Assembly: GCA_005777205.1 (NCBI GenBank)
Contig: SXNB01000273.1
Location: 1 to 7,498 of the forward strand
Direction: 5' to 3'
Length of the DNA: 7,498 bases
From: Burkholderiales bacterium
Lineage (GTDB): Bacteria > Pseudomonadota > Gammaproteobacteria > Burkholderiales > SG8-39
Below are positions 6,761 to 7,498 of the stretch, one piece after another. A program made the position numbers and the translations under genes. Position 1 is the first letter of the stretch. Every line of letters begins with the position of its first letter. The notes below the pieces were generated by a model. It did not search any database and was not told the origin of the DNA. It was given only the letters and a program-made list of their open reading frames with translations.

Positions 6761-7046
6761 TCAGGCCGTCGGTAGCCAGTCAAAAGACGTAGAACCACGA
6801 TCCAGGCCTTCGGAGGCTGGCTCGACGACGACACTGGACACGCTCGCGGCGGGCGGTCCCTGGCGCGACCAGGCGATCAGGGCTTCGACAGCGGTGGCTT
6901 CGTCGGCCACCAACGCTTCGACGCTGCCGTCGCGCCGGTTCCGCCCCCCCGGTGCAACCGTGCGCGTGGACTTCCCGGCGCAGCGCGTCGCGAAAGCCTA
7001 CGCCCTGCACCCGGCCATGGATCCGGAGAAGCCGGATCAAGCGCAT
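6761..7046 (-). pseudogene. acyP: Acylphosphatase, interrupted by a frameshift at a run of seven G
   Basis: Small enzyme (usually 90-98 residues) that hydrolyses carboxyl-phosphate bonds such as acetyl phosphate, 1,3-bisphosphoglycerate and carbamoyl phosphate. From ATG 7046 the first frame gives the signature HGRVQGVGFRDALRREV, with the catalytic arginine at residue 19, then GCTG. At 6944-6950 (C7 on +, G7 on -) the frame breaks. The rest of the enzyme continues in the frame reading RNRRDGSVEALVADEATAVE, with the catalytic asparagine in RN, and ends DWLPTA at a TGA at 6761. Family members have GWVRN here: adding two T to make GGGTGGGTGCGGAAC restores GWVRN exactly and gives 95 residues. Either a sequencing indel or a real inactivating mutation fits. 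A loose AAGG lies about 12 bases before the start. It would be the first gene of a - strand operon. Confidence 0.85.
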
Positions 7047-7115
7047 GACGTGATCTTGCCTTTCCGTCCGAGGCTTGCACCCCGTGTCTCTGAAAGCTCT
7101 TGCACGACGTGGTAA

Positions 7116-7138
7116 TCCGTAAACGAGATCTTACGGAG
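7116..7138 (+). promoter_or_regulatory. Hairpin enclosing the Shine-Dalgarno of the pilin-like gene
   Basis: TCCGTAA (7116-7122) and TTACGGA (7131-7137) form a perfect 7-bp stem with an 8-base loop. The 3' arm contains most of the Shine-Dalgarno ACGGAG (7133-7138). This site lies seven bases before the ATG at 7146 but only one before the ATG at 7140, so it argues for 7146 as the start. Sequestering the site in the mRNA could restrict translation. The rest of the 99-base divergent gap (7047-7145) shows no convincing -35/-10 pair. Confidence 0.4.
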
Positions 7139-7145
7139 CATGTCC

Positions 7146-7485
7146 ATGCGGACGTGGTTACTGATTGTCGCGGTTCTGGCGCTGGTCGGATTCGCTGCTG
7201 TTTCGTTCACCCTACCCGGCATGGCCGGTGCGGAGGCGAAAGCGGCCGCCGCGGAAAAGGCCGGCAACCTCGCTGGCGCTGGCAACGGCGTCAAGCTCGA
7301 GGCGAAGAAGGATGCCAAGGCGGGCACTGAAATACGTCGTCGAAGCCAACGGCGGGACCCAAGGCTGGAACGAGAAGAACGCGATCGAGATTTCGCTCAC
7401 GCCCTCGCTGCAGGGTGGCAAGGTGGGCTGGGCCTGCCGCGGTTATCCAAACGCGGCGATACCGGCGAATTGCGGCGGCAAGTAG
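7146..7485 (+). pseudogene. Small exported protein with pilin-like C-terminus, frameshifted
   Basis: The frame from ATG 7146 gives MRTWLLIVAVLALVGFAAV, a basic start plus a hydrophobic segment (residues 4-21), then FTLPGMAGA with a possible signal peptidase cut after AGA, and an Ala/Lys-rich linker. Near 7322-7324 (GGG) the frame should shift: the next frame encodes ALKYVVEANGGTQGWNEKNA and then IEISLTPSLQGGKVGWACRG, ending YPNAAIPANCGGK at a TAG at 7483-7485. WxC, eleven residues, then IPANC resembles the C-terminal disulfide loop of type IV pilins. Removing one G joins the halves into a 112-residue protein. Without this the first frame stays open past the window end as a basic, unconvincing sequence. 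No prepilin-peptidase motif (GFTLIE-type) is present, so a pilin role is only suggestive; a periplasmic protein with a small disulfide loop is equally possible. Confidence 0.5.
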
Positions 7486-7498
7486 CCCGCACGCCTGC

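Noticed and set aside
7037..7327. 96-codon - strand frame running over the divergent gap and the pilin-like gene
   Set aside because: Ala/Ser/Pro-rich antisense reading of the linker, with no Shine-Dalgarno or recognisable domain.
1..7498. Mobile element, CRISPR array, tRNA or rRNA genes
   Set aside because: No transposase or integrase motif, no spaced direct repeats, no CCA-ended cloverleaf pattern and no rRNA-like stretch were seen on reading both strands.

Overview
The window is GC-rich, densely packed proteobacterial DNA. The DnaE-type polymerase, the pilin-like C-terminus and the codon use best fit a betaproteobacterium; this assignment is inferred from protein style, not from a marker RNA. 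No RNA gene, transposase, integrase, CRISPR array or prophage gene is visible.

Layout. (1) 1-1172, + strand: the C-terminal third of dnaE, the replicative DNA polymerase III alpha subunit. (2) 1169-5822: a four-gene carbamoyl-transfer module built as two divergent pairs. On the - strand, carbamate kinase (1917-2861) is followed by an AllH/YlbF-like DUF2877 protein (1169-1951). On the + strand, an AllG/YlbE-like DUF1116 protein (2881-4320) is followed by FdrA/AllF (4317-5822). The two start codons are separated by only 19 bp, and that gap holds overlapping -10-like elements, so both mRNAs may be leaderless. (3) 5770-7046, - strand: a probable three-gene operon, read from right to left, of a frameshifted acylphosphatase and two small unrecognised proteins. 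(4) 7146-7485, + strand: a short exported or membrane-anchored protein whose C-terminus resembles the disulfide loop of type IV pilins; its frame is also broken.

How the genes work together. In E. coli, allF, allG and allH (fdrA, ylbE, ylbF) encode the oxamate carbamoyltransferase of anaerobic allantoin use, and a catabolic carbamate kinase then makes ATP from the carbamoyl phosphate. All four partners are present here, but no ureidoglycolate, allantoin or purine gene lies in the window. The carbamoylated substrate of this module is therefore open. An acylphosphatase, a family able to hydrolyse carbamoyl phosphate, lies about 0.9 kb away.

The main points for a second look are the split divergent arrangement with a possible leaderless bidirectional promoter, the lower third-position GC of the allH-like gene, a near-perfect 26-bp palindrome at the dnaE/allH junction, two frame breaks at G-runs in the last 560 bases, and two unknown proteins lying in one frame separated by an amber codon.
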